Assembly (NCBI GenBank): GCA_029339505.1
Contig: JAQISU010000346.1
Location: 454,501-518,500, forward strand
Length of the DNA stretch: 64,000 bases
Direction: 5' to 3'
Source of the DNA: Unio delphinus
Lineage: Eukaryota; Mollusca; Bivalvia; Unionida; Unionidae
Shown here: one piece after another, positions 10,986 through 20,864 of the stretch
Numbering within the stretch: position 1 is the stretch's first letter
How the letters are laid out: every line of letters starts with the position of its first letter
The notes under the pieces: generated by a model
Databases searched by the model: none
What the model was told of the DNA's origin: nothing
What the model saw: only the letters and a program-made list of their open reading frames with translations
Program-made: the position numbers and the translations under genes

Positions 10986-12562
10986 CAGTGGGACCCCACT
11001 ATAACACACCCCATTATAACACGAATTCGGATATAGCGTGGTCGTGGCATGGCTCCCGAAATTTCAGGTAATTTATTACAGGTATTTGTCCATAGTTTAA
11101 TTATCATTCTCATAATCGTCTAAAAAATGCGAAAAAGAATGTGTAGAAAATGTATTATCATTTTGAGGAGAAAATCACACACAAATTCGAATATAAAATA
11201 ATCGTTGTATGGCTCCTAAAATTTCAAAATTTCTTCTAGTTTTGTGCCAAAATAAACATCGGAAATACGAACCAATTGCTGGGCCTACTGAGAACTTTGA
11301 TCTTTGTTTATTGTTGAAAAATGACAGCTCATAAGTGTCAATATTATTATTACTGATCCCTGAGCAATGAAGCCATCGTGTCTACTTTGTGTTTGTCTTG
11401 AATGCATTCCGAATACAATTGTTGCTCTAATAATCTCCGATATAATAATAATAATAATGAGGACTTTGTATAGCACCTAATCTTTAAAAGCTCTAAGTGC
11501 TTTACACCATCAATAATGATATGACTACACTACAGAACAACAAATGACAAAAACAATGAAATTGGAAAACATAAAAACATGCTGAAAATATATAAGATAC
11601 AAAACATGATTAGGTCGCTAAATTTGTCCCTGAAGTCGAAACAGGTCAATATATGTTCTCTTAATTTCGTACACAACTAAGCATCAGCCAATGCGGCGGT
11701 TGATAAAAGATTCTCACCAGAATGTATAAATCAATTAATTTAAGTACATTGTTTATCATCAAAGTGAACTGCCGAGCTAAACTTGTTCAAATCAGGGGGC
11801 AACGATTTATACAGCATCAAAGAAACAAAAGCTGCCAACATGTGCACATGGCTTGGCGGTGTTGTTTTATGCAATCTGTTGACTAGTAAATTCGAATTCT
11901 GCAACTGAGAACTATAATTGACTTTGCCAAGAGCAAACGTGACATTAGCAGAAAGCAGCTAGAAATCACGGAGTTTTTAAAAAAATAATAACTATTGACA
12001 GATGAGAAATGTAGTGGTATAAAATTAGTACAGACACCGTTCATTAATCTTCGGACATCATTCATTACGTAAACCCGTTACGTAATTTTTGTTATTTTCT
12101 TTTCATTGAATTCAGTCACATAATGATCTGTGACAAAATTATTGAATATTTTACATCTGTGTGTGGATATTTTCGATGGAAATATTTGTATTATGGATTC
12201 AATGTATGGTACAAGATTCGCTGGTGAGTACATGGTGTTGATACTTCTTTTCATGCAATAGATTATACATGTATATATTAATTAGACACGTGTATGTACC
12301 AATGCATGGTTCTCTGAATAAAGTAATATATTATATCTGCAATTTCTGTTACCACAGCAAATGTTTTTCTCATTTAATATATATTGATCAAAAATGGTAA
12401 TTGTGCCATGCATTTTCGCACCCGTCTTTATGTACCCCCCCCCCCCCCAATTAAATCCAAAAATGTGTTGGTATTGTACATGGTTGCTTATAACATGGTT
12501 CGGTTCATAACACGGTTGGATTCTATGGCTCCCAACTACCGTATTATAGCGGGGTCCCACTG
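10986..12562. mobile_element. TA-flanked DNA transposon, non-autonomous, inserted in a minisatellite
   Basis: A 1577-bp element. The left end is CAGTGGGACCCCACTATAAC; the right end read in reverse is CAGTGGGACCCCGCTATAAT. It is flanked by TA on both sides (10984-10985, 12563-12564). Removing it joins 'agaaacaca-TA-tcattcatac', which is an intact junction of the surrounding minisatellite. This proves insertion and a TA duplication, as expected for the Tc1/mariner-pogo superfamily. No transposase domain is visible: the longest internal frames (minus strand 11285-11476 and 11883-12065) have no recognisable motif. It contains an (ATA)n-headed repeat of family E at about 11440-11610 and a poly-C run at 12437-12449. 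Confidence 0.85.
11440..11610. repeat. short dispersed repeat, family E, copy 1
   Basis: Starts with (ATA)n, then GGACTTTGTATAGCACCTAA, AAGCTCTAAGTGCTTTACAC and CAATAATGATATGACTACA. It aligns with 16500-16675. The pairing of 'TATAGCRCCTAA' with 'CTCTAAGTGCTTT' is a common signature of short dispersed repeats in marine invertebrates. No coding. Confidence 0.75.
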
Positions 12563-12712
12563 TATCATTCATACACCTCACATCAGAAACATATCATTCA
12601 TACACCTATCCACAGTCTACACATATCACTCATACATCTCACCTCAGAAACACATATCACTCATACACGTACCTCACCTCAGAAACACATATCATTCATA
12701 GACCTCACCTCA
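12563..12712. repeat. minisatellite of about 30 bp (right part)
   Basis: Continuation of the 10339-10985 array beyond the inserted transposon, with units ending CAGAAACACATATCA or CAGTCTACACATATCA. It ends at about 12712 where CTCATAGAGCCG begins unique sequence. Confidence 0.9.
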
Positions 12713-12984
12713 TAGAGCCGATCGGCCTGGAGACCTGGATATAGGGATGTTACAGATGACATCATTGATGTTAGGAAGTTGAAATCCATACCTGTAGAGT
12801 GAAGGTTTAAATCCTGTCATTGAATGTCTTTCTAATAGATAATGGAAGCTAGTATTTTAATACTAATGTTAAAATAAGCCATAGTTATTGCTATTTTCAC
12901 ACAATGTGCATTGTTATACTCTCCATAAGAGGGCCTCAAGGGAGAATAGTCCTTGACTAATGAGTCATCCTCTACAAATAAAGC
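12713..12984. repeat. possible SINE-like unit with (ATT)n tail
   Basis: A box B-like GAAGGTTTAAATCCTGTC lies near 12800. The stretch ends ACAAATAAAGCATTATTATT, directly feeding a long ATT microsatellite, the layout of a SINE with a simple-repeat tail. Only one copy is in the window, so this rests on structure alone. Confidence 0.35.
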
Positions 12985-12991
12985 ATTATTA

Positions 12992-13042
<51 letters not shown>

Positions 13043-13045
13043 GTT

Positions 13046-13099
<54 letters not shown>
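12985..13099. repeat. compound (ATT)n-(ATC)n microsatellite
   Basis: About 19 ATT units followed by about 18 ATC units. It gives rise to poly-Leu/poly-Ser and poly-Met/poly-Ile frames on the two strands, which are artefacts. Confidence 0.97.
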
Positions 13100-13101
<2 letters not shown>

Positions 13102-13880
13102 GGGTGAGATGCCATGACATGTTCCTTAGGCATAACACATTGTTCCAATTACATGATATGACTTGCATTTAATGCTGTGCCATTAAAACAAAAGAAACCC
13201 AACAAAATATTCTCTCCTCCAAGGTTTGAATATGGCCTTTTTTTTAAGATGCCACTCTACCCAGTAATTGAAATTAAGATCATTCTCTAAACATGAAACG
13301 TTCCTTTAATAAAGCTAGAATTTTTTTTTTTAAAAATGGCATTTTCAACATGTTGGAGGAACTAAGTGCTTTTCCCAAGGAAAGAAAAACACTGCTGTCC
13401 CTGCAGTCACTGTCCAAAGAATACAAGCCAGGCACTCTTCCAATGGAATTAATTTGACTACCTTGGGGGAAATGGAATATTGTATTTGCTTGTTTATATC
13501 ACACACACACACACACACACACAGCTTCATACTGTGTTGATCAGATTCCACCAGTGTCTGTGGATCTGGTTTAGATCTTTTTCTTTTGAATCATAATTAT
13601 AAAGAACAGTTTTCCAACTCTATCTGAAAATAACAGAGCACCAGTCCTCCAAAAAGTGCTTAAAATTCTTGTAAAAGGTCACTTAAATAGGCATCAATTT
13701 TAATAAATTTTCTATCATTGCAAAATTAATATACTTTTTAAAAAAAACAAACATTGATGATAACAAAAAACTGGTTTTTGGGCCAGTTATCTGCAAATAT
13801 GTTTTTGTTGATATTTGATCAGTCATAGGTTTTTATTGCACCATTTTGGCACATACTATAAATTACTGGGGCAGGCAACT
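13100..13880. other. AT-rich non-coding sequence with an (AC)n run
   Basis: Apart from a 24-base (AC)n at 13500-13523 and runs of T, nothing is recognised before the pogo-type element. Confidence 0.5.
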
Positions 13881-13881
13881 A

Positions 13882-15377
13882 CCGTATTTTCGCGCATATA
13901 TCCCGCACACGCAGATAATCCGCACCCTCATATAGCCCGCGGGTTTTGGGGTTTTGTGTAAAAAAATCGTTGGCATAACCCGCACCTTTGTATAACCCGC
14001 AACCATAGATATATTTATACAGCTACAATCGGAAATGAAATCAATTACAGGATCACGGGGCTTCGCTGATGTAGCAAACTGCGATTCTGTTTTCCGTTTT
14101 GGTGACAAAATATACCATCTGGTGATATTTGTGGCGACACCAATTTTGGCTGATAAAAACCGTATATACAGTCTTGCGTTTGGAGTAGAGAAAATCAAAG
14201 GCACCATGACAGGAAACAATGTACTGGAATATATTGTTAAAATAACAAGTCCTTGTCTCATACTGGCAAACCACACTAACAGTGCACTGTTATATCATAA
14301 TCCGCTAATGATGATATCTGGCCTTATTACTTTATGCAACTGACTAGTCAAAATCCGAATCCGCAAAAGGCGGAAACGTAAAATGAGTACAGTCAAGCAG
14401 ATGACACTAATTTAAAAACAAATACCAGATGGAAGAAGAAAAAATACGTTTGCTGACACTTCAAAGAGAACTGATTACCTTTGAAGCACTGATATATACT
14501 AAACAAATAAAACAAATCTGTTTCAATGTTCTACAATTATCTGAAGTTGCCGCAGCAATAACAAACAGGTATTTGTTTCACCCTTCAACTGGAGCCTTTA
14601 GCGGCGCCATGATCAAAGTAAGCCGACGACCTTTGCTCAATAAAAGTCAGGAAAAACACGGTACACAGTGCTTGTGTGCGTAGGAGCTGTGCCTCAACTA
14701 CAGGCTACCTAAACACGGACATTTTTAAATAATCTTGTATTCTTGTGAAGTGTAGATTCGAGTTTAAATAATTTCTTTCTGTTTAATTTAAAAAATGCCG
14801 AAACGAAAGTCTTACACAGCCGACTTCAAGCTAACTGCCATTGCGTATGCTGAAGTGCATGGCTATAGAGCCACAGGCACAAAATTTGATATTGATGAGA
14901 GTGTAATCCGAGGTTGGAGAAAAGAAAAAGGAACGTTGGAGAAGATGAATCCACGAAAACGTGCTCGTCGCGGACCTAAAGCAAAGTGGCCTCACCTTGA
15001 AGCTGACCTGAAGCAGTGGATCGTGGCCCAGCGGTAAAATTAGGTACCGTAGTTATTTCGATTGAAAACAGAAAATATTGATTATGAAAACGTGACGGAT
15101 ACGAAATTTTAAGTTTTTATCCCGAAATGTTGATTTGGTCCCGATACCGTAAGTTGTTGTAAAGTCACCGTAGTAGCCATAATATCCAACCCTAGCAAAA
15201 CAAAACTAGAACAATATATGTTATGTAGTTACGTTTTTCAAACAATATGTTGAAATATCATTATGTGTAAAAAAAATTGTGATATAGCCCGCACCCTTAT
15301 ATAACCCGCACCCCCCCCCCCCCTGCGGGGTTTGTAAAATCTGGTATAACCCGCGGGATATATGCGCGAAAATACGG
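13882..15377 (+). mobile_element. pogo-type DNA transposon with truncated transposase
   Basis: A 1496-bp element with perfect 25-bp inverted ends (13882-13906 and 15353-15377), starting CCGTATTTTCGCGCATATAT, flanked by TA at 13880-13881 and 15378-15379. Just inside both ends are repeated ATAACCCGCACC/ATAGCCCGC motifs (near 13935, 13976, 13992, 15284, 15300 and 15338), which are plausible transposase-binding sites. GC and CpG are clearly higher than in the surroundings, suggesting a younger insertion. Inside is an 80-codon frame (14795-15037) with only the N-terminal DNA-binding part of a pogo/CENP-B-like transposase; no DDE catalytic domain remains. It is therefore an internally deleted, non-autonomous copy. 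The frames at 14035-14343 and 14429-14683 are not recognised. Confidence 0.9.
14795..15037 (+). CDS. N-terminal DNA-binding fragment of a pogo-type transposase
   Basis: Eighty residues starting MPKRKSYTADFKLTAIAYAE and ending at a TAA. Residues 1-45 look like the Brinker/Psq-type helix-turn-helix that opens many pogo-clade transposases: basic start, 'DFKL..IAYAE', a glycine turn, then 'IRGWRKEK'. Residues 58-80 (RGPKAKWPHLEADLKQWI) match the start of the second, CENP-B-type helix-turn-helix, which is cut off by the stop. Full-length family members run to about 400-600 residues with a DDE nuclease, which is absent here. A short product could still bind the element's ends; whether it is expressed is unknown. 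The ATG is chosen because it begins the conserved domain. Confidence 0.8.
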   Translation: MPKRKSYTADFKLTAIAYAEVHGYRATGTKFDIDESVIRGWRKEKGTLEKMNPRKRARRGPKAKWPHLEADLKQWIVAQR

Positions 15378-15402
15378 TAACTATTTTTCTAGTAATCTGT
15401 TG

Positions 15403-15470
15403 TTTATGTTGTTGTAAGGTTTAACGCCATTTTTAATCACATGATAGGCTATGCATGGCGGCCATGGAGT
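15403..15470 (-). repeat. SINE family B fragment
   Basis: GTTGTTGTAAGGTTTAACGC, then CATGATAGGCTATGCATGGC, matches the 3' part of SINE family B read on the minus strand (compare 58454-58510). The remainder of the SINE is missing. Confidence 0.7.
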
Positions 15471-16430
15471 TTCTGCATTACACGGTATCATAGAGTTTTG
15501 TAGTAAATAGATTCTATCAATATTTGTTCTGGAAAATGATTGTCATGGGGCTTCGACAGCTGCAGATATTTCTGTATTGTACAACAAAATGTATTGAGTT
15601 ATTGAAATTGTCACTAAATTTTTTTTAGCCAAGTTTACCTATAGGTACATATTTGTTTATTCAGTAACCAATTTTAGATTCCTGCCACAAGACAAGTCTG
15701 GTTGACTGCCCATTCTTGTTTTTCTTTATTACTTTTCCTAATAGTAACTTGAGTTCTTCATCAACTACAATTACCAAACTTTGCATACAGCTTGCATTTT
15801 GAGAAAGAAAGCACTTTTGGGCTCAAAGAGTCAATGGTCACAGACTGAACAAAAATGGGAAAATTGATTCTTCATGGTAACCCAACCAGATACCTTGATA
15901 AAACTTGTAAATAGCTTGTATTTAGCTAAGACAAACTCTTAATGATTTGAGGTCAGAGGTCAAGGTCAGTGATTTGAAGTAAAAGGATTTCCACTTATCT
16001 TTAATTGTATATAACCAGCTTTAGCCAGCACACGGCTTACACCAAATAACTTTAATTCTGTGTTTTTTACCTTGAAAAATATGTGGAAGGCTTGTGATTG
16101 ATGTAAGGATTACGCCTGTTGATTTTGGGTTCAAAAGGTCAAAGGTTGAGGTTACAACGACTCAAAGAAGAATAACTACTAAGCCACATACACAATCCAG
16201 ATTTCATTAGAACCATATTTATTTGAGCAATCTTTTCATCGGGCAAGGAAGAAACCAGTTGATTCAAAGATCAAGGTCACAGTGGTAGAGTGCATGAGTT
16301 TAAAGGATCCTATGATCTGGGTATCTATCTGGTGAAATGGGATTGCATAAAAGAAGCCACTGAATCCTAAATGTCCTATTTACTGTAGTCTTGCTTTTAA
16401 CTGGTGAAAATGTCATATTGGATCATTTAT
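15471..16430. repeat. AGGTCA-rich dispersed repeat, family D
   Basis: From about 15760 it carries diverged copies with 'GAGGTCAAGGTCAGTGATTT', 'GATTTTGGGTTCAAAAGGTC' and 'GATCAAGGTCACAGTGG'. Each follows a phrase like 'aaatagcttgtatttagc', as in the other family D stretches. No exon seen. Confidence 0.6.
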
Positions 16431-16499
16431 TTTCCTTCAGATTTTCAGACTATAATGGGATCCAGACATAGTAGTCTGGATTTGCTTTAATAATAATTA

Positions 16500-16503
16500 T
16501 ACT

Positions 16504-16539
<36 letters not shown>

Positions 16540-16675
16540 GCAAAGACTTTGTATAGCGCCTAATCTATAGAAGCTCTAAGTGCTTTTGCAACATCTATAA
16601 TGATATGACTACAAAAAACAAACAAAAAAAAAACACCATGAAATTAGAAAACATAAAATGCTGAAAAAAAATGTG
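16500..16675. repeat. short dispersed repeat, family E, copy 2
   Basis: (AAT)n, then AGACTTTGTATAGCGCCTAA, AAGCTCTAAGTGCTTTTGCA and ATAATGATATGACTACA. It is clearly homologous to 11440-11610. Lone copies at two unrelated sites support a dispersed repeat. Confidence 0.75.
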
Positions 16676-16699
16676 TAATTTAAGCTTAAAGACTAGTGT

Positions 16700-16910
16700 G
16701 GTTGAGGATGTCTTGGTCAAGAATCAATTCCAGGATGTATGATTTAGATTTTCAAAGTATAATGTAATCAAGTATGCCTTAGTCAAGAATCAATTCCAGG
16801 ATGTGTGTTTTAGATTTTCAAAGTATAATGTAATCAAGTATGCCTTAGTCAAGAATCAATTCCAGGATGTGTGTTTTAGGTTTTCAGACTCTAATGTATT
16901 CTAGGACATG
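16700..16910. repeat. 66-bp tandem repeat, about 3 copies
   Basis: The unit contains TAGTCAAGAATCAATTCCAG, then GATGTGTGTTTTAGATTTTC. Copies start at about 16709, 16777 and 16846. Confidence 0.9.
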
Positions 16911-17077
16911 TGATTCACAATAATTTCTAAACAATTGCACATAAAACTGAATGCATGAAAGTCGTATAAAGGATTCTTTTGCTTCCATAATAAGTACAGG
17001 TGAAAATGTGTGGCTTTGTTATTAGGCCAATTAAAGCATTCATCAATTATCATAAAGTATTTATCAATTATCCAGTT

Positions 17078-17532
17078 TAGGTCATAACCGACTTTTGATC
17101 TGGAAATTGGATTCCACCGGATAGTATGAACTTCCGATTAATCGGAGTCGGACAAGGCAGGAACGACCGATTCAGATAATAAAAATAATAAAGTTGAATT
17201 TCTATAGCACCGTGTCTAACACTGCGTGTCATTCCATAGTGAGTTAATAGTTAAATAAGAAGTCAGAAAAGTTCAATATGGTCAACACAACCACGCAGTG
17301 AGACAATCTATTCGAACGGATGGGTGAAAACCGGAAATGAAGCCGGATATGGTAAAGTACTAAGTAACATGCTAGACACGGCAAAACCAGATACCAGAAA
17401 CCCGGAAACAGAAGATGAAATTTTTTATTAAAAAAAATACGGATTTATCATTTCCGATTAATTGAATCGTATCCGGAATCGGAAAAATTTCATGCCCAAA
17501 ATCCGGAATCGGAAATCGGTAGAAATGCCCTA
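17078..17532. mobile_element. non-autonomous hAT MITE with 8-bp target duplication
   Basis: Flanked by a perfect 8-bp direct repeat ATCCAGTT (17070-17077 and 17533-17540). The ends are imperfect inverted repeats: TAGGTCATAACCGA on the left, and TAGGGCATTTCTACCGA for the right end in reverse. The inside is richer in CG than its surroundings and repeats CCGATTAAT, CCGGAATCGG and GGAAATCGG. An 8-bp duplication and short ends are hallmarks of hAT elements. It has no coding frame. A family E-like stretch (ATTTCTATAGCACCGTGTCT) sits inside at about 17198. Confidence 0.85.
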
Positions 17533-17753
17533 ATCCAGTTATTCTACTTGATTTATGGTCTGTATAAGTTGATATCTCGGTAATTTTGCAAAATTACTAA
17601 CATTGCAAACTCTCCTCTATTACATGTTAACTCTCTACCCCCATGCCATTGACGCCTACCACGATGTAGTGAGAGGTATGGGATCAGTGATCACAATAAT
17701 GCATTGATTTTGATTGTATTGATTTAATTTATCAAGTTTTTTTTTCCTTTCAG

Positions 17754-17864
17754 GGAAGAAAGTTAGTAGATGAAGAAAAATACAAAGAACTTGTAGAAAC
17801 AAGTGAAACACTACGCAGGGAAATTACCAAACTTCAGAAAGCATTGACGGAAACAGAGAGGTTG
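17754..17864 (+). CDS. coiled-coil protein gene, internal exon a
   Basis: A 111-nt exon, phase 0 at both ends, with a strong polypyrimidine acceptor (TTTTTTTTCCTTTCAG, ending 17753) and a consensus donor (GTAAGT at 17865). It encodes 37 residues starting GRKLVDEEKYKELVETSETL. The composition (many E, K, L, R, T; heptad-like leucines) predicts a parallel coiled coil. It joins in frame to the exons at 24263 and 28889. The protein's identity is not recognised: many cytoskeletal, centrosomal or trafficking proteins look like this over such a short stretch. This is the first of the three clearest host-coding segments. Confidence 0.85.
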
Positions 17865-18636
17865 GTAAGTATCATGTTTGGTAGGTAATAGTGCATTAAA
17901 CACATAATTAGCTCTACTGGTTATAGACCAGAACGAGATGGCCAGTTGACCATTGTCCATCATCTGTGTGTTATCCATCGAGTCATCCAATAGTGCTGGT
18001 TTGTTACCTGTACTCATACATAAATATTTGTGGGATATTTGCCATAAAACTTTACACACCCATTCATCCCAGGGTCTATGGGACCATTCAGTTAGAATGT
18101 ATGCAAAAATCTGATAAAGCTTGACCCCTCCCTACCCTCCATGTACACCTGCATACTTTTTGTGTACATACACTTCAGACACAGACACGCACACACACAC
18201 ACATTCTTTAGAATGGTCTATATTTAATCAGTAGACTCCCCATACGCAAGCGTATGCATTTGGGTTACCCACCCCCTCCATGTGTACTAACTAAATGGAT
18301 GGTCCCTATTTGGTCCTAAAGGAGAATTGCTAGTTGGTTGTAAATGAAAATGGTATTGATCTGAAATCTAGTATGGCTGATGTGACAGCCATCATGAAAT
18401 TTGTTTTGTGTAAACAGAAATTCATATAGAAATGGTTTTTTTACCAGAAGACATCTTATCATATTTTGTTGAACCTAAGAAAATTGGTAAAATCTTACAT
18501 CCAGTCCTAATCCAGTACCATGACTATGCGAGTTATGTTTCTGTTCTTTGCCTTGACAAAAAGAGAAAGTTTGTGATGTGTACAAAGACCTAAGAGATAA
18601 TTATGTTCTCATTAGTTCACATTATCAGTCGATTGG
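17865..18636 (+). other. intron (5' part)
   Basis: Non-coding DNA between exons a and b; nothing recognised except a short CA run near 18187. The whole intron spans 17865-24262 (6.4 kb) and holds the SINE at 18637 and the arrays at 19430 and 20865. Confidence 0.75.
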
Positions 18637-18850
18637 ACCGCTCTGGTGGACTAAGATGTTAAGAGTTTCTGTCATGGATGCAGAAAGTTGCGGGTTCGAA
18701 CCCTGGCCAAATAATGCCAACTTCCTATAAAAATCGTACTAACAGCTGCCTCACTTGATGCTCTGCATTAAGAGGTTAGTGTCGTGAATGGTCGACCTGT
18801 TGTCTGAAAAATGTGACTGGGTGGGATATGATGCTACATGAATAAAAGTG
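18637..18850 (+). repeat. tRNA-derived SINE, family A, copy 4
   Basis: Box A-like GGTGGACTAAGATGTTAAGA, a perfect box B GGTTCGAACCC (18693-18703), then the shared body CATTAAGAGGTTAGTGTC and GACCTGTTGTCTGAAAAATG. It is truncated after GATGCTACATGAATAAAAG. It lies in the sense orientation within the intron. Confidence 0.85.
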
Positions 18851-19429
18851 TTGTACTTTTTATTCTACATGGAACATTTTAAGAGCTGGCTTTGAATTTA
18901 TTAAAAATAATTTTTAAGTAAAAGACATTTTTTTCAAAATTCAATCACAGTTCCACTGTAGCAAACATTTTCAGCTAATGAATTGCATTTCCAGTCTGTT
19001 GTACAGTGATAACACTAAATAACCGAATACAAAGAAAGGGATTTTACCAATTATACTATCCACCAGTAAGTTGAAATCTTAAAAACTTTGAAGGAATACT
19101 TTAAATGAGAAATGTAAACAGAGCTGAAAATTTATGAAATTATCATGTTTTTGATTTTTATGATCATGTAACATTTTTTCTTCACATTTTTCCTTATTAT
19201 AATTTTTTATTTATTGGGTTTAGTGGTAAAGTTTAAGTCATAGTTTTCAATAAATTAATTCTCAGCTTTGATCAATGTTCAAGTGATGCAAAACCATGAA
19301 AATGATTAGACTAAATTACATAACATGATATAAAATTCTTCTTACTGTTCCCTTTCCATAAGACCCTTTATTATAAATACCATTCTGTCTATAAGGCAGG
19401 GATGTCATTTCATAATGTACAGGTAAAAT
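18851..19429. other. AT-rich intronic sequence
   Basis: Nothing recognised until the array beginning near 19430. Confidence 0.6.
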
Positions 19430-20410
19430 TATGTATCATGTACTTCATTATAAGGTGGTCTCATTATAAGGTGGACTCATTATAAGGTGATATACTTTAT
19501 GGCTTTCATGGAAAATGTATTACAGTGAGGAAATACTGTATCTTGTATTTCATTATATTAAGGTGGTCTCACTATAAGGTGATATACTTTATGACTTTCA
19601 TGGAAAGTATGAGGAAATACTGTATTGTGTATTTCATTATATTAAGGTGGTCTCACTATAAGGTGATATACTTTATGACTTTCATGGAAAGTATGAGGAA
19701 ATACTGTATCGTGTATTTCATTATGTTAAGGTGGTCTCACTATAAGGTGATATACTTTATGACTTTCATGGAAAGTGTAAGTGAGGAAATACTGTATTGT
19801 GTATTTCATTATATTAAGGTGGTCTCACTATAAGGTGATATACTTTATGACTTTCATAGAAAGTGTAAGTGACGAAATACTGTATTGTGTATTTCATTAT
19901 ATTAAGGTGGTCTCACTATAAGGTGATATACTTTATGACTTTCATGGAAAGTGTAAGTGAGGAAATACTGTATCGTGTATTTCATTATATTAAGGTGGTC
20001 TCACTATAAGGTGATATACTTTATGACTTTCATGGAAAGTGTAAGTGAGGAAATACTGTATTGTGTATTTCATTATATTAAGGTGGTCTCACTATAAGGT
20101 GATATACTTTATGACTTTCATAGAAAGTGTAAGTGAGGAAATACTGTATTGTGTATTTCATTATATTAAGGTGGTCTCACTATAAGGTGATATACTTTAT
20201 GACTTTCATAGAAAGTGTAAGTGAGGAAATACTGTATTGTGTATTTCATTATATTAAGGTGGTCTCGCTATAAGGTGATATGCTTTATGCATTACAGTGA
20301 GAAAATACTGTATCATGTACTTCATTATAAGGTGGTCCCATTGTAAGGTGATATCTCTGGATTACCTACTTAATTGTAAGGTGGTCTCAATATAAGGTTA
20401 TGTACTCTGT
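19430..20410. repeat. 84-88-bp intronic tandem repeat, about 9 full copies
   Basis: The unit contains AAGGTGGTCTCACTATAAGG, TGATATACTTTATGACTTTC and GAGGAAATACTGTATTGTGT. The first units are 84 bp (a multiple of three) and so keep a reading frame open at 19525-19833; later units have a 4-base insertion (GTGTAAGTGAGG) and are 88 bp. Edge copies (19440-19500, 20280-20400) are shorter and more diverged. The 'GGTGGTCTC...AAGGTGAT' theme recalls the interior of MITE family M, so the satellite may have grown from a MITE end. Confidence 0.95.
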
Positions 20411-20864
20411 GACAATGAGAGATTACTGGACAGTAGTTTTTCTAGAGTTTAAATAACCTGAAGAAAAAATTATGATAATTTTTAACAAATTAGATTGTCA
20501 TTTTATGCAGTACTCTTGTGAAATAGGTACAGGTGCTTTTGTATTTAAATGTGTCACTAAAGCAACCCTACTATAAAATTGATTCAGAATTATTGATCAG
20601 ACTTATCAAGTGAGAAGAAAGCCATTGGAATGCAATTGATCAGGTCTGTACCACAAGACGGCTAATCTTAAAGTGAAATTCCCTATAGGCATAACAGTCA
20701 AACAGCTCTCATTCTGTATTACCTTTGACATCTCCTATAAGAACTACCATATACACTCACAAGTCTGACTGTAAACTGCACAGACCCAGATCTGTCATTG
20801 TATTATGCTCAAGTACATCAGAGATAATGTATAGTTTGCAGTAAAATATAGCATTGATCATAAT
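20411..20864. repeat. intronic sequence with dispersed repeat C, copy 1
   Basis: Mostly unique. At about 20747-20810, AAGTCTGACTGTAAACTGCA, then CAGACCCAGATCTGTCATTG, matches the repeats at 33660-33840 and 57460-57600. Confidence 0.55.

Noticed and set aside
12960..13172. Poly-Leu/poly-Ser protein
   Set aside because: Translation of an (ATT)n-(ATC)n microsatellite.
13863..14343. Frames of up to 137 codons on both strands inside the pogo-type element
   Set aside because: They overlap each other, and one runs through the inverted end itself; no transposase or other domain recognised.
18637..18710. tRNA gene
   Set aside because: A perfect box B is present, but the cloverleaf cannot be completed and the sequence continues into the SINE body.
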